DNA of 64,000 nt from Sediminibacterium sp. UBA657 (GTDB lineage Bacteria; Bacteroidota; Bacteroidia; Chitinophagales; Chitinophagaceae): assembly GCA_002299885.1 (NCBI GenBank), contig DBOB01000021.1, positions 1-64,000 on the forward strand, given 5' to 3'. Below, piece after piece: positions 23,856 to 32,814 of this stretch. Below the pieces are notes generated by a model. The model ran no database searches. It worked only from the letters and a program-made list of their open reading frames with translations, and was not told the DNA's origin. Within the stretch, counting starts at the first letter, position 1, and each line of letters starts with the position of its first letter. A program made the position numbers and the translations under genes.

Positions 23856-26288
23856 ATGAAAAAATATATATTAGCTCTACTCTTAATGAGTATAGGATTC
23901 GGTTTCACAAACGCCGCAATAGCGCAACAATTTACCTTAACAGGAAAAGTATTTGATAAAGCAACTGGTAAAATATTAGCCGGTGCAAGTGTGTATCTTC
24001 CAGAAATTAAAAAAGGCACGCTTACAAATAAAGAGGGTATCTTCACAATCAATATAGAACAAGGCTCGCATGTATTGGAGATTAGCTATATGGGCTATGC
24101 CACAGATGTAGAAAACATCAAGCTGCAAAATAATATCACACAAGATTTTTATTTAAATAGTTCGGTATTAGAAGGAGGCAATGTGATTGTCACTAGTTTT
24201 TTAAGAGCCACATCTACAAGACGTACGCCCACACCGGTGACCATTATTAAAAAAGATGAACTTTTCCGTGGTGTGTCAAGTAATTTAATAGACGCCTTAT
24301 CTAAAGTTCCAGGTGTATCGCAGATTTCAACAGGGCCAGCAATCTCAAAACCTGTCATTCGTGGTCTTGGATACAACCGAGTAGTGGTGATGCATGATGG
24401 GATAAGACAAGAGGGGCAACAATGGGGCGATGAACATGGTATTGAGATAGATGAATACAATGTGAACAGAACGGAAGTGTTGAAAGTGCCTGCATCCTTG
24501 ATTTACGGATCGGATGCCTTAGCGGGTGTGATTAATATTATTTCTAATGTACCAGTGAGCGAAGGGGTGATTAAAGGAAATGTATTTTCTAATTATCAAA
24601 GCAATAATCGAATGATGGGTAACCACTTTGATATTGCGGGAAATAAGAAAGGATTTATTTGGGGGTTTAATACTAGTTCGAAGAACGCGGGAGATTATAG
24701 AAATAAATACGATGGCAATGTGTTTAATTCAAGATTTTTAGAACGCAATGGTGGTGGATATATAGGTATTGAAAAAAAATGGGGCTATTCACAATTGTCT
24801 TTCAGTAATTTTTCACAAAACCTAGGTGTGGTAGAAGGTGATCGTGATGCTGATGGTCGTTTTGTGATGATGAAGGATGTGGGCGGTATTGCAGAGGAAG
24901 TTGTTGTAGACGCTGAAGAGGAAAAAAGATTTACACCTCGCGCACCGATGCAAAAAATTGATCATACTAAATACACATTGGATAACAATATTAAAATTGG
25001 GAATGACCGATTGAAAGCCACCTTTGGATTACAAAGAAACCAAAGAAAGGAATTTGGTAATGTTTTAGACTTAGATGAAAAAGAATTGTTTTTTGATTTA
25101 AAAACATTCAACTACGCAGTACAATATTTACAAGCAGAAAAAAATAATTGGAAAAATACATTTGGTGTGAATGGAATGCGTCAAACCAATACCAATAGGG
25201 GTGAGGAAGCCTTGGTGCCAGACTATACCAGTTTTGATATTGGTGCATTTTACTACACACAAAAACGAACAGATAAAACAAGTTGGAGTGGAGGATTGCG
25301 CTACGATCAAAAGTACATGAACTATATTGACCCTGCACAATTTGTGTGTCCTCCAGGTATGGCTTGTATCGCTTTATATGATCCAAAAGAATCAAATAGG
25401 CAATTCAATAACATTTCTGGAGCCATTGGTGTGGCGCATGATCTAAGTGATAAAGTGACCTTAAAGTTTAATATCGCCCGCGGATTTCGCGCACCGAATA
25501 TGGCGGAGTTGGCATCTTATGGTGCACACGAAGGCACCAACCGATTTGAGTATGGTAACTCTTTATTAAAGTCTGAAAAGAGTTTACAATTTGATGCGGC
25601 TGTGGAGTGGAGCAATGAGCATATGAGTATTGCAGGAAATGTTTTTTACAATATGGTGAATGATTATATCTTTTACCAAAAGTTAACAGCAGTGGGTGGA
25701 GGTGATTCTATCATCATGGACTACGCGCATGATCCTGCGGGAGAAGAACTATATGCATTTGCATTTAGACAAAAAGATGCTTACTTGTATGGTGCAGAAT
25801 TCAATATCGATATTCATCCACACCCTTTAGATTGGTTGCATGTGGAAAATAGCGTGAGCTTGATTCGAGGTCAATTTAAAGAAGAATTAGACGGCTCTAA
25901 AAATTTACCAACTATTCCAAGTGCAAGGTGGTTGTCTGAAATTAGAATCGAACTCTTCAAAAAATCTAAAGTGATTAAAAATAGTTTCATCAATTTACAA
26001 TTAGACAATGTGTTTGCACAGAACAATCCTTTTACTGGATACAATACAGAAACGCAAACACCTGCTTATAGTTTATTGAATCTGGGTTATAGCACTCAGA
26101 TCCAATATCGTAATAAAACATTGTTCAGCATTTCCTTGGTGGGACAAAATATCACCGATGTAGCCTACCAACATCATTTGAACCGTTTAAAGTATGGTCC
26201 AATGAACGATGCCACTGGCCGCATGGGGGTATTCAATATGGGACGCAACTTTAGTTTCAAAGTGAATATTCCGATTGGAAATAAGTAA
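23856..26288 (+). CDS. TonB-dependent outer-membrane receptor with CarboxypepD-like domain
   Basis: The 810-residue protein has a signal peptide (residues 1-24, ending AIAQQ) and a carboxypeptidase-regulatory-like domain (about 27-110: FTLTGKVFDKATGKILAGASVYL). A plug domain follows, with TPTPVTIIKKDEL and SKPVIRGLGYNRVVVMHDG, and then a beta-barrel ending in an aromatic-rich strand (MGRNFSFKVNIPIGNK). The plug contains RQEGQQWGDEHGIEIDEY; to my memory a similar sequence marks receptors related to the zinc receptor ZnuD, so metal or metal-complex uptake is plausible. It lies behind the small His/Cys protein and ends in a strong terminator. No SusD partner is present, which argues against glycan import. 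Confidence 0.92.
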   Translation: MKKYILALLLMSIGFGFTNAAIAQQFTLTGKVFDKATGKILAGASVYLPEIKKGTLTNKEGIFTINIEQGSHVLEISYMGYATDVENIKLQNNITQDFYLNSSVLEGGNVIVTSFLRATSTRRTPTPVTIIKKDELFRGVSSNLIDALSKVPGVSQISTGPAISKPVIRGLGYNRVVVMHDGIRQEGQQWGDEHGIEIDEYNVNRTEVLKVPASLIYGSDALAGVINIISNVPVSEGVIKGNVFSNYQSNNRMMGNHFDIAGNKKGFIWGFNTSSKNAGDYRNKYDGNVFNSRFLERNGGGYIGIEKKWGYSQLSFSNFSQNLGVVEGDRDADGRFVMMKDVGGIAEEVVVDAEEEKRFTPRAPMQKIDHTKYTLDNNIKIGNDRLKATFGLQRNQRKEFGNVLDLDEKELFFDLKTFNYAVQYLQAEKNNWKNTFGVNGMRQTNTNRGEEALVPDYTSFDIGAFYYTQKRTDKTSWSGGLRYDQKYMNYIDPAQFVCPPGMACIALYDPKESNRQFNNISGAIGVAHDLSDKVTLKFNIARGFRAPNMAELASYGAHEGTNRFEYGNSLLKSEKSLQFDAAVEWSNEHMSIAGNVFYNMVNDYIFYQKLTAVGGGDSIIMDYAHDPAGEELYAFAFRQKDAYLYGAEFNIDIHPHPLDWLHVENSVSLIRGQFKEELDGSKNLPTIPSARWLSEIRIELFKKSKVIKNSFINLQLDNVFAQNNPFTGYNTETQTPAYSLLNLGYSTQIQYRNKTLFSISLVGQNITDVAYQHHLNRLKYGPMNDATGRMGVFNMGRNFSFKVNIPIGNK

Positions 26289-26306
26289 ATCCTTAAATTA
26301 AATATT

Positions 26307-26336
26307 AAAGGCCTAGTTCTAACTGGGCCTTTTTTT
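26307..26336 (+). terminator. Terminator after the TonB receptor gene
   Basis: AAAGGCCTAGTT (26307-26318) pairs with AACTGGGCCTTT (26321-26332) through 12 positions, one of them G-U, with a very small loop, and continues into a T-run. Confidence 0.92.
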
Positions 26337-26381
26337 ATTAAATTGTGTGAGGTAATTTATTGCCATTAAAAAATAATTCCT

Positions 26382-27731
26382 ATGAAAAAATCTGCTTTGT
26401 TTTTTTTAACCATCCTTATTGCAATGACAAGCCTTGCACAGAAAGTGAAAACGACTGCAGCGAATGCAGCTCAAGGTTTATCTAAAGAGGAAAAGCAAGT
26501 GATGGCATGGATTGATGCGCATATGCCGCAGGCAATTGAGATGCTTAAGGAGTCGGTGAATATTAATAGCGGGACTTTAAATATTGAAGGTGTAAAAAAA
26601 GTAGGTGCCTTGTTTGCGAAGGAATTTGAAAAAGCAGGATTCACAACAGAGTGGGTTGCAATGCCTGATTCTATTAAACGTGCCGGGCATTTAGTGGCGA
26701 GTCGTCGTGCCGCCGCATCCTCTAACTCATCTTCTTCTAAAAAAGGTAAGCGCCTTTTCCTCATCGGACATTTAGATACGGTCTTTGAACCCGATATGCC
26801 AGCCAATCCATTTACCATGTTGAACGATTCTACTGCAACAGGCCAAGGGGTGAACGATATGAAGGGTGGAGATGTGGTGGTGATTATGGCATTGCAAGCA
26901 TTGGAGCAGGCGGGCTTATTAAAAAACACAGATATCACTGCTTATTTTACAGGGGATGAGGAGCATGCGGGTTATCCAAGAGAAGTGACTCGAGGCGATT
27001 TTATCAATCGAGCTAAGCAAGCAGATATCGCTTTGGCATTTGAAGGTGCGAATGGATTGAACTCAGTGGCAACGGGAAGAAGGGGCGCGAGCGGATGGAG
27101 ACTAGATGTGACTGGAAAAACTGGACATAGTTCGGGGGTATTCACACCAAGCGCGGGTTATGGCGCCATTTATGAAGCGGCAAGAATCTTGAATCAGTTT
27201 AGAGAAACCTTGAGTACAGAAAAATATTTGACATTTAATCCGGGCATTATCATTGGCGGATCCGATATTGAATATAATAGTGAGACCTCAAAAGGAGCGG
27301 CCATTGCCAAAACCAATATTATTTCACCGGCGGTGACGGTGACTGGGGACTTAAGGTTCTTGACCGAAGATCAAAAAGACCGCGCCAGGGTCAAAATGAG
27401 GGAGATTGTAGCTCAGAACCTAGCACAAACTAGTGCTAAAATCAGTTTTGTGGACGGGATCCCAAGTATGGCGCCGACCGAGGGCAATAACCAAGTTTTA
27501 AGCGTAATCAATTCAATATCAATGGATATGGGGGCCGGCGCCACTGTGGCGGGTGATCCAGGGTCAAGGGGTGCAGGGGATATTTCCTATGTAGCGGCTT
27601 ATGTGGATTGTATTGATGGATTAGGAGCTTCGGGACGCGGCGCTCACGCGCCGGGTGAAACCATCCACCTAAATCAACTTCCATTTTTGATCAAAAGAGC
27701 GGCTTTGACCATTTATAGATTGAGTAGATAG
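26382..27731 (+). CDS. Secreted M20-family metallopeptidase (carboxypeptidase G2-like)
   Basis: The 449-residue protein has a signal peptide (MKKSALFFLTILIAMTSLAQ) and the two-zinc M20 motifs: LIGHLDTVFEP (first His and catalytic Asp), GVNDMKGGDVVV (bridging Asp), TGDEEHAG (catalytic Glu pair), and the later GDPGSRGAGDIS and GLGASGRGAHAPGE with the C-terminal zinc His. A dimerisation domain with GKTGHSSGVF lies between. It probably removes C-terminal glutamate or other residues from peptides or folates outside the cytoplasm. The second half of the gene uses noticeably more G and C than its neighbours. It ends about 100 bases before the polysaccharide locus. Confidence 0.92.
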   Translation: MKKSALFFLTILIAMTSLAQKVKTTAANAAQGLSKEEKQVMAWIDAHMPQAIEMLKESVNINSGTLNIEGVKKVGALFAKEFEKAGFTTEWVAMPDSIKRAGHLVASRRAAASSNSSSSKKGKRLFLIGHLDTVFEPDMPANPFTMLNDSTATGQGVNDMKGGDVVVIMALQALEQAGLLKNTDITAYFTGDEEHAGYPREVTRGDFINRAKQADIALAFEGANGLNSVATGRRGASGWRLDVTGKTGHSSGVFTPSAGYGAIYEAARILNQFRETLSTEKYLTFNPGIIIGGSDIEYNSETSKGAAIAKTNIISPAVTVTGDLRFLTEDQKDRARVKMREIVAQNLAQTSAKISFVDGIPSMAPTEGNNQVLSVINSISMDMGAGATVAGDPGSRGAGDISYVAAYVDCIDGLGASGRGAHAPGETIHLNQLPFLIKRAALTIYRLSR

Positions 27732-27834
27732 GACCTTGATTGGCTAGATAGTCCTTGATTTTGGTTATTTCTTACCTAAAAGCTTTAATTTTACAATCAG
27801 TTGATAAACAATTGCTTTGTAGATAATACAATAT

Positions 27835-28875
27835 ATGTCCGAAAAGATATTACTTTCTGATTTAATGAGTTTAGTGGGAAAAGCCATCAAATATATCTTT
27901 TCTCAATATATACTCATTTTAAAAATCGCCATTGTCACAGGATGCATAGGCTTGGGCTATGGCTATTTTGAGAAGGATAAATTTAAAGCAGAAGCCACCT
28001 TTATTGTAGAGGAAAAATCAGGTTCAAAATCAGGTTTAGGCGCACTAGCCTCAAGTGTGGGATTTGATCTAGGTAGTTTAACCGGAGGAAGCGCAGGCTT
28101 ATTTGAAGGGGACAATATTTTAGATATCATGCAGTCAAGGTTGATTGTAGAAAAAGTATTGTTAAGTCATATTGATACGACCAATCCAAGTTCTAGCACC
28201 TTAGCAGACGTTTATGCAGCTTCACATGGCTTGAGTAAAAAATGGGCAAAAAATCCGCAGTTAGTAACATTTAATTTTTACTCGACACCTAAAAGTGAAT
28301 CTGAAAAATTAAAAAAAGATAGTATTTTATTTGAAGTGTATCAGAAGGTAGTTAAGGATCACTTAGAGGTGATGAGACAAAATAAAAAAGGGTCTATCAT
28401 CAATATTCAAGTTATTTCAAGAGATCAAATTTTCTCTAAATTATTTACAGAGCGATTATTGAAAGAGACCGGGGATTTATATGTAGATATAAAAACTAGC
28501 AATATGAATAATAATATTGCACGATTACAAATTAAAGCAGATTCTTTACACGATAAACTATATAGTAAATCTTATCAAGCAGTTGCACTAGTGAATGCAA
28601 ATAGTGGGATGAAATCCAATGTAGTGAATGAAGATTTAACTCAAAAAGATAAGACAGTAGTATTCACTTTATATGGCGAAGTTTTGAAAAACTTAGAGGG
28701 ATTAAAATTATCTCAAATTAGTCAAACACCTGTGATACAAGTATTAGATATGCCTAAATATCCTTTGGTAAATCAAAACTATCATTGGCTTATATATTTA
28801 TTGGGCGGATTCTTAGCTGGTGTTTTACTTGGTGTATTTTTCGCCATTTATTTATATACAGAAACTTTACAATAA
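27835..28875 (+). CDS. Wzz/GNVR-type chain-length determinant (first copy)
   Basis: The 346-residue inner-membrane protein has the polysaccharide co-polymerase layout: a first transmembrane helix (about 28-48, LILKIAIVTGCIGLGYGYF), a large periplasmic helical region, and a second helix near the C-terminus (about 318-340, WLIYLLGGFLAGVLLGVFF). Shared family marks are FKAEATFIVEEKSG and the proline before the last helix (DMPKYPLVNQ). It lacks a cytoplasmic tyrosine-kinase domain. It resembles the protein at 43794-44879, including the LASSxGFDLG and SRLxVEKxLL segments. It opens the first block of polysaccharide genes. The role in setting glycan length is inferred from family. Confidence 0.88.
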   Translation: MSEKILLSDLMSLVGKAIKYIFSQYILILKIAIVTGCIGLGYGYFEKDKFKAEATFIVEEKSGSKSGLGALASSVGFDLGSLTGGSAGLFEGDNILDIMQSRLIVEKVLLSHIDTTNPSSSTLADVYAASHGLSKKWAKNPQLVTFNFYSTPKSESEKLKKDSILFEVYQKVVKDHLEVMRQNKKGSIINIQVISRDQIFSKLFTERLLKETGDLYVDIKTSNMNNNIARLQIKADSLHDKLYSKSYQAVALVNANSGMKSNVVNEDLTQKDKTVVFTLYGEVLKNLEGLKLSQISQTPVIQVLDMPKYPLVNQNYHWLIYLLGGFLAGVLLGVFFAIYLYTETLQ

Positions 28876-28880
28876 AATAA

Positions 28881-29756
28881 ATGCGTCGCCTATTTTTACT
28901 CAGAGCATATGGCGATTTTGTAATTGCAGTTAGGTCTGCTATGTTATCTGCAAATCCATCCTCAGTAAAATTAATTGCCTCTAATCATTTATATCCTTTG
29001 TTTGAAGCAATTTCGTCTGTGATAGATACCAGTCAATTAGACATTAGTTTTGAGGATTTTGGTATTCATTTAGGACAGTTAAATTTGTTTACGAATAGGC
29101 ATTTACTAGAAAAGAGCTCCCTTGAACAAGCAAGAAAAATAAAAAAGTATTTAAACGAAAACCCCTCTTTAAATACAGGAGAAGAAATTTTGGAGCAGCG
29201 CAGAAAGAAAGGCCTTTTACAATTAGTGACGGGGAAAAAATTTGAAAGCATTGTCAACAAAGACCTTGTCTACCAAGAGTATGCCAATTTCTTTGGGCAT
29301 GAAGCCAATTCAAAATTCATCAATGACAATATTGAAAAAAAGCATTTTTTATTATTGCCAGATGCAAGAATATCAAAAAGAAATATCCCACAAGAAATTG
29401 TTCAATCAATTATTAAAGAGGTGAACCAAAGAGGTGCCAATATTCAGGTAGCTTATTTTAAAAGAGTTAGTCAGGTAAATAAAACAGGCAGACCAATTAA
29501 AGTGCAAATGCAAACCGATCTTATATTTAATCAAACAGTCTATAATAATTTTAAGGAATTGATTCAACTTATACAAGAGGCAGATTTTATTATAGGAGCA
29601 GATAGCTTACCAATACATTTAAGTCAACTACTTAATAAAAAGCATTTCATCTTATATCCTGGTGGAGGCTCTAAAGCATTCTTTACACCATATGCTGTAG
29701 CAAGGCAGTATTATTGTGAATTTAATAAATACCAAACTACTACTATTCCATACTAA
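28881..29756 (+). CDS. Glycosyltransferase family 9-like protein
   Basis: The 291-residue protein starts MRRLFLLRAYGDFVIAVR, the place of the GT9 RxxxxGD pattern. Near the C-terminus (residues 234-251) it carries ADFIIGADSLPIHLSQLL followed by FILYPGGG, the typical nucleotide-sugar or ADP-heptose-transferase block with Asp and His. The family transfers heptose or other sugars from nucleotide donors at the cytoplasmic membrane face. It is somewhat shorter than heptosyltransferases and divergent, so the sugar is not predictable. It starts 5 bases after the chain-length gene and 9 bases before the next transferase, in one operon. Confidence 0.75.
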   Translation: MRRLFLLRAYGDFVIAVRSAMLSANPSSVKLIASNHLYPLFEAISSVIDTSQLDISFEDFGIHLGQLNLFTNRHLLEKSSLEQARKIKKYLNENPSLNTGEEILEQRRKKGLLQLVTGKKFESIVNKDLVYQEYANFFGHEANSKFINDNIEKKHFLLLPDARISKRNIPQEIVQSIIKEVNQRGANIQVAYFKRVSQVNKTGRPIKVQMQTDLIFNQTVYNNFKELIQLIQEADFIIGADSLPIHLSQLLNKKHFILYPGGGSKAFFTPYAVARQYYCEFNKYQTTTIPY

Positions 29757-29765
29757 AGGTTTCAT

Positions 29766-30494
29766 ATGACAAAACCGATTTCAGCATTTATAATTTACGG
29801 ACAAAATGAGCATGCTAGACAAGCTCAGGTAAATTTAATGCAAGAGGTTTTACCTAATTCAGTTTTGGTTGATCCTATTTTCCCAGCTAGGCAAAAAGTT
29901 CCATTTATCAATGATTTGATTCAAAATGCATATAAAAGATCGGGATATAAGCTATTGCCCTCCGAGGTTGGTGTATTCATGTCTCACCGAAGCATTTGGA
30001 AAAAAATAGTACAGCAAAATAACGACCCAAACCAGCATTTTCTAGTATTAGAATCAGATAGTAAGATCAATGATATGCGCCAGATTGAACAAACTATGCA
30101 AATGGTAGAAACTGGGTATGATTTATTTTTTTGGGGAGCTTGGAATAACCATGTTAGCATAAAGAAATCCACTGCAGAAAACATTGATAATTATTATAAG
30201 ATAGGTGTGCCATTAATCAGGTCCGTATATGGTGCATATGGCTATTCTTTAAATATTAAAGCTGCAAAGCATTTATTGAAACAGTCTAGTAAAATTAACT
30301 ACCCGGTAGATTTGTATAAACATTATGTAGACCAAGCGGCAATTAAAATTGGGGCTATACAACCAGAGTTAATTTCCACTTGGCAAACCACAGATAGCAC
30401 TATTAGAAAAGAAGCTAATATAGACAGACTAAAACGCATCATAATAATTAAGATATTTAGTCTTAGGAATCAAATTCTAGCTTACTTTTGTTAA
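29766..30494 (+). CDS. Glycosyltransferase family 25-like protein
   Basis: The 242-residue protein fits the LPS-type GT25 family: an N-terminal strand ISAFIIYGQNEHARQAQVN, the family motif SEVGVFMSHRSIWKKI (residues 66-81), and FLVLESDSKI at 93-102, where most members have EDD. The Ser in place of the second acidic residue is a notable change, yet the two flanking acids are kept. A YGAYGYSLN segment near residue 155 matches the usual GTxGYxI region. It overlaps nothing and ends two bases before the next ATG. A galactosyl or glucosyl transferase role is likely but not certain. Confidence 0.75.
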   Translation: MTKPISAFIIYGQNEHARQAQVNLMQEVLPNSVLVDPIFPARQKVPFINDLIQNAYKRSGYKLLPSEVGVFMSHRSIWKKIVQQNNDPNQHFLVLESDSKINDMRQIEQTMQMVETGYDLFFWGAWNNHVSIKKSTAENIDNYYKIGVPLIRSVYGAYGYSLNIKAAKHLLKQSSKINYPVDLYKHYVDQAAIKIGAIQPELISTWQTTDSTIRKEANIDRLKRIIIIKIFSLRNQILAYFC

Positions 30495-30496
30495 GC

Positions 30497-31342
30497 ATGA
30501 TGTCAAGTATACAAAAATCAATTGTAGTAATAAGTTGGGATGGAATTTCGACTCCCTTATCTTATATCCTTAAAGACACAGTACCTGATTTTGATCTTTT
30601 TATTTTTGATTATAGTGGCCAGGATAATGTAAGCAAATTGGAAGGATTGCAACCTGCTTATTATCTAAGTCAAAAAACAGAATGTAAAGGAGATATATTA
30701 CTAGGAGTATATAATTATTTGATCCAACATAACATAACCGATTTTAAGTATATAGGCTTATTAGATGATGATATATTTATAAGCTATAGCGATTTAAATA
30801 AATTATTTTTTATTGCCAATATGGAGCAGTTAGATGTGTTTCAGGCAAGTTTAACGCATGACAGTTATTATCATCATCGACAATTTATACAAAAAGCAGG
30901 CAGTGTAATAATGCCTACTCATTGGGTAGAGATTATGGCGCCTTTTTACTCGAGTGCAGTATTTTTTGAAGCAGGTAAAGATTTTAATAGAAGCATTTCT
31001 GGAACCGGAATAGATGTGTATTTAATTCCAACTGTACAAGTTCTATTGGGCAAAACAAAAACTGCAGTGGTACATGCAGTGAGCATGAAGCATTGCAGGC
31101 CAATCAGAACAGACAATAGGATTTTTAGAAACGGCAAAGATAATTTAACGGAGATTGCAGAATTACAGGCCTATTGTATGGATATTGTGAATCGAAATCC
31201 TACAAAATTTGAACCAGATTTTGTGCGTGACGTAATCAACCGAAAGTATGTGTATGGTATACCACTTGAGTATAAATTAAAGCGCATCCCTAAATTGTTT
31301 GCGAATTTATATCGTTTTCTTGTAGACGAAAGCTATAGATAA
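30497..31342 (+). CDS. DUF707-like putative glycosyltransferase
   Basis: The 281-residue protein resembles DUF707 proteins: an N-terminal VVISWDGIS, the acidic IGLLDDDIFISYSDL (about 87-101) expected of a GT-A metal site, and HWVEIMAPFYSS (142-153) further on. The C-terminal half keeps VVHAVSMKHCRPIR. Members occur in surface-glycan loci, but no activity is established to my knowledge. I start it at ATG 30497; an in-frame TTG three codons upstream lies inside the preceding stop region. It follows the GT25-like gene by 2 bases and precedes the flippase gene by 6, so it belongs to the same operon. Confidence 0.7.
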   Translation: MMSSIQKSIVVISWDGISTPLSYILKDTVPDFDLFIFDYSGQDNVSKLEGLQPAYYLSQKTECKGDILLGVYNYLIQHNITDFKYIGLLDDDIFISYSDLNKLFFIANMEQLDVFQASLTHDSYYHHRQFIQKAGSVIMPTHWVEIMAPFYSSAVFFEAGKDFNRSISGTGIDVYLIPTVQVLLGKTKTAVVHAVSMKHCRPIRTDNRIFRNGKDNLTEIAELQAYCMDIVNRNPTKFEPDFVRDVINRKYVYGIPLEYKLKRIPKLFANLYRFLVDESYR

Positions 31343-31348
31343 ATCAAG

Positions 31349-32797
31349 ATGCAGACACAGAAAAATATTTTTTACAATGTGTTACTTGCAATATCGCAAG
31401 TGTTGTTTCCGCTCATTACTTTTCCATATTTAGCAAGGGTCTTGGGGCCAGAAAATATTGGTTTGTATAATTTTTCAGAGAGCTATGCAAGATACTTCGC
31501 ATTGGTGGCGGCATTGGGTATTTCTGTTTATGGCGTAAGGGAAATTGCAAAAAAGCAAGATCAACCTAAGGTGCTTTCAAATACTTTCACAGAATTATTT
31601 TTAATTAATTTCATTGCTACTTGTGTTTTAAGCGTAGTCTATATTTTTACAATATGTTATACCAGTAGATTATCAAGTCATGCTAGTTTATTTTATTGGT
31701 CCTTTGTATTTTTCTTTTTCCAGGTATTTGTATTAGAATGGTTTTTTACCGGCATCAATCAATTTAAATTTATAGCTGTTCGTTTTTTTATCATTCGACT
31801 TGTGTTTGTTGCTGCCATTTTTATATTTATAAAAGATGCCAATGATTATGTCAAGTACATGCAGCTACAGGTTGGATTAACGTTTTTTTTAGGCGTAATC
31901 AATTTCATTTATTTATTTAAGTTCATTGATTTAAAAAATACAAAGCTTAAAGACCTCAACTTAATTAAACATTTAAAACCCTTGTTTCTATTATTCTTAA
32001 CTATTTTTTCAATTAGTGTTTATTTGCATTTTGATACTGTTTTACTTGGGATATTAGCAGATAACGAGAGTGTAGGTTATTACAGTGCGCCATTAAAATT
32101 GGTAAAAATTATTATTGCTGTATTGGCTGCAATTACGGCAGCTATGTTTCCTAAAATGGTTCAACATTTTGAGCAAGGAGACTTGATACAATTTAAAAAA
32201 ATGTTGAATCAATCATTTGAGTTGATCATAAGTATTGGAATTCCAACTGCAATTTTAGTGTATCTATTAGCTCCCGAAATTATTTTTATATTATTTGGAT
32301 CTAGTTTTGAATTGGCTATAATACCACTTCGAATTACAGCACCTTTAATTTTGATTGTAAGTCTTTCCACAATTTTTGGATTTCAAATTTTAAGTGTTCA
32401 CTCTAAGGATAGCGCCATTCTAAAATCTGCAGTTGCAGGTATGTTCTTTAGTTTAACAACTTCTTTTTTATTGATACCAAGGTTTAAGCAAGAGGGTGCC
32501 GCTTATATCATACTATGTACCGAATTATTGGTATTATCTTTATTTATATACTTTTCTTCAAAAGTGGTTCAATTACAAAATACAAAGCAAGTTGTTATAC
32601 GTGAAATTATTTTTGCTATACCCTATTTTATATTGCCTTACTTAATTTCTACACTTGTGACAGGAGCAATCATTAAGCTACTTATTGTTTTGTCTTGTTC
32701 TTTATTGTGGTTTATAGCAATACATTTTTTCTTTGTTAAATCAAGTGTATTTAGAGTGCTTGTAACTGACATATTTATTAGCCGTATAAAAAAATAA
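31349..32797 (+). CDS. Wzx-type polysaccharide flippase (first copy)
   Basis: The 482-residue protein is very hydrophobic, with about 12-14 transmembrane helices. It starts with QVLFPLITFPYLARVLGPENIGLYNFSES, which is the characteristic N-terminal pattern of Wzx/RfbX oligosaccharide flippases of the MOP superfamily. FGFQILSVHSKDSAILKS later in the chain is also typical. It should move lipid-linked repeat units across the inner membrane. It sits between transferase genes and the Wzi-like genes on the plus strand. A second, unrelated-looking flippase is encoded at 62677-63942. Confidence 0.93.
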   Translation: MQTQKNIFYNVLLAISQVLFPLITFPYLARVLGPENIGLYNFSESYARYFALVAALGISVYGVREIAKKQDQPKVLSNTFTELFLINFIATCVLSVVYIFTICYTSRLSSHASLFYWSFVFFFFQVFVLEWFFTGINQFKFIAVRFFIIRLVFVAAIFIFIKDANDYVKYMQLQVGLTFFLGVINFIYLFKFIDLKNTKLKDLNLIKHLKPLFLLFLTIFSISVYLHFDTVLLGILADNESVGYYSAPLKLVKIIIAVLAAITAAMFPKMVQHFEQGDLIQFKKMLNQSFELIISIGIPTAILVYLLAPEIIFILFGSSFELAIIPLRITAPLILIVSLSTIFGFQILSVHSKDSAILKSAVAGMFFSLTTSFLLIPRFKQEGAAYIILCTELLVLSLFIYFSSKVVQLQNTKQVVIREIIFAIPYFILPYLISTLVTGAIIKLLIVLSCSLLWFIAIHFFFVKSSVFRVLVTDIFISRIKK

Positions 32798-32814
32798 TTA
32801 TATATCTTTACGGT

